A stretch of DNA of 5,094 nt. It comes from Pseudomonadota bacterium. Its GTDB lineage: Bacteria > Pseudomonadota > Gammaproteobacteria > Xanthomonadales > Xanthomonadaceae. Under the pieces are notes generated by a model. The model had not been told where the DNA came from and did no database searches. It saw nothing but the letters and a program-made list of their open reading frames with translations. The stretch spans positions 1 to 5,094 of the forward strand of contig JAEWZE010000243.1 in the NCBI GenBank assembly GCA_023395465.1, in the 5' to 3' direction. The position numbers were made by a program, and so were the translations under genes. This document shows positions 4,438-5,094 of the stretch, piece by piece; within the stretch, counting starts at the first letter, position 1, and every line of letters begins with the position of its first letter.

Positions 4438-5094
4438 CTAGACCGTCGCCAACGCGCCGAGGTCGCTGCCCGAGGCCAGCGCCAGCCGCTGCAGGTCCTG
4501 CTCCAGCCGCGAGATCCGCTCGGCCAGCACTTCGGTTTCGGCCGGGCTCACGTGCACCAGGCTTTCCAGCAGCTCGGACATCTGCCGCAGCCGGCTGCGG
4601 TGATCGTCGAGCTGCAGGCGTCCGCGGCGCGCGCGCAGTTCTTCGTGCGGCGCGATGCGGGCGTCCGCGGTGCGGTAATGGTCGCGCAGCACCAGCTGCA
4701 GCCGCGCCGCCATGCGCAGGTCGGCATCGCTCCAGGGCTCGCTGGCGCCGCGCACGGTTTCGTTCCAGGCGGCGAAGCTCGCGCGCGGGCCGATGCGCGT
4801 GCCGTCGGCATCGACGACGAAGGGTTCGTCCGGGCGTCCGGCCCAGCGCACGTCCTCGACCTGTTCGCAGCGGAAGAACAGCAGCCACTCGCCGCGCGCC
4901 GGATCCAGCGGCAGCGCCAGCACGCCGGCGATGCCGTCGGTGGATCCGGGCTGTGCGCACCAGTCGTCGGCACGCGATGTCGCGACCGGTGCGCCGCCGT
5001 GCGCCGCGCGCGCCAGCCAGGCGTCAAGGCCGTCAATGGCGGCCGCCGCCGGCGCGCGTCCGGCGGCCTGCCAGCGGCCGGCCTGCAGCAGCGC
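4438..5094 (-). CDS. bphP: Bacteriophytochrome, C-terminal part (PHY domain plus short tail; N-terminus beyond window)
   Basis: 218 residues open from the right edge to a TAG at 4440-4438. The first part fits the PHY domain of red/far-red bilin photoreceptors: GRAPAAAIDGLDAWL near the start, then LALPLDPARGEWLLFFRCEQV, the WAGRP strand motif, and the tongue motif PRASFAAW followed by VRG.S.PWS, in the order seen in phytochromes. PHY stabilises the light-activated state of the chromophore held by the upstream PAS-GAF pair, which is not in view. After PHY there are only about 75 residues: a charged, helical, coiled-coil-like tail (ELRARR, RQMSELLESL, LAERISRLEQDLQRL) and then the stop. No histidine-kinase H-box, ATP-binding motifs, GGDEF or EAL follow. 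The 5' part cannot be seen, so chromophore cysteine and total length are unknown. Nothing ties it to the nitrate genes apart from adjacency. Confidence 0.8.
   Translation of the reverse strand, partial: ALLQAGRWQAAGRAPAAAAIDGLDAWLARAAHGGAPVATSRADDWCAQPGSTDGIAGVLALPLDPARGEWLLFFRCEQVEDVRWAGRPDEPFVVDADGTRIGPRASFAAWNETVRGASEPWSDADLRMAARLQLVLRDHYRTADARIAPHEELRARRGRLQLDDHRSRLRQMSELLESLVHVSPAETEVLAERISRLEQDLQRLALASGSDLGALATV

Noticed and set aside
1..5094. CRISPR array, insertion sequence, tRNA or rRNA gene
   Set aside because: I saw no spaced direct repeats, transposase motifs, terminal repeats or tRNA/rRNA-like sequence on either strand.

Overview
The window is about 70% or more G+C and gene-dense. 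The proteins and the wiring (NasS/NasT, a sigma-54/NtrC-type promoter, a NarK transporter, CysG) point to a proteobacterium. A high-GC gammaproteobacterium of the Xanthomonadaceae/Lysobacteraceae kind (Lysobacter, Luteimonas, Pseudoxanthomonas) is my best guess, but I could run no search and the taxonomy is inference.

Layout. (1) 1-1185, minus: a NarK/NasA-type nitrate/nitrite MFS transporter, cut at its C-terminal end by the left edge. (2) 1186-1641: a 456-base intergenic region that holds a complete-looking control region for the transporter. Read in the direction of transcription (minus strand) it contains a GC hairpin after nasS, two NtrC-like dyads 22 bp apart, an IHF-like site, a -24/-12 promoter, two hairpins each with an A-N-N-G-N-N hexaloop (the ANTAR-protein RNA target), an intrinsic terminator with a 5-U tract, and a Shine-Dalgarno site. 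(3) 1642-3278, minus: nasT and nasS, overlapping by 4 bases (ATGA), encoding an ANTAR antiterminator and its cytoplasmic nitrate-sensing partner. (4) 3279-3369: a divergent intergenic region with a perfect 8+3+8 palindrome. (5) 3370-4359, plus: a CysG-like siroheme synthase with an intact precorrin-2 dehydrogenase/ferrochelatase half and a shortened, eroded methyltransferase half. (6) 4438-5094, minus: the C-terminal part of a bacteriophytochrome (PHY domain) that ends in a short helical tail with no kinase domain; its N-terminal part lies beyond the right edge.

How it fits together. Apart from the phytochrome, the window reads as the control and entry module of assimilatory nitrate reduction. 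Nitrogen limitation would act through NtrC and sigma-54 at the narK promoter. Nitrate would be sensed by NasS, which would release NasT to bind the two leader hairpins and let RNA polymerase pass the terminator into narK and whatever follows it. CysG would supply siroheme for the nitrite reductase expected elsewhere. This logic is known from other nas systems; what is worth reporting is that sensor, effector and a base-by-base recognisable RNA target can all be read in one window. The least ordinary items are the degenerate methyltransferase domain on CysG and the kinase-less phytochrome end.
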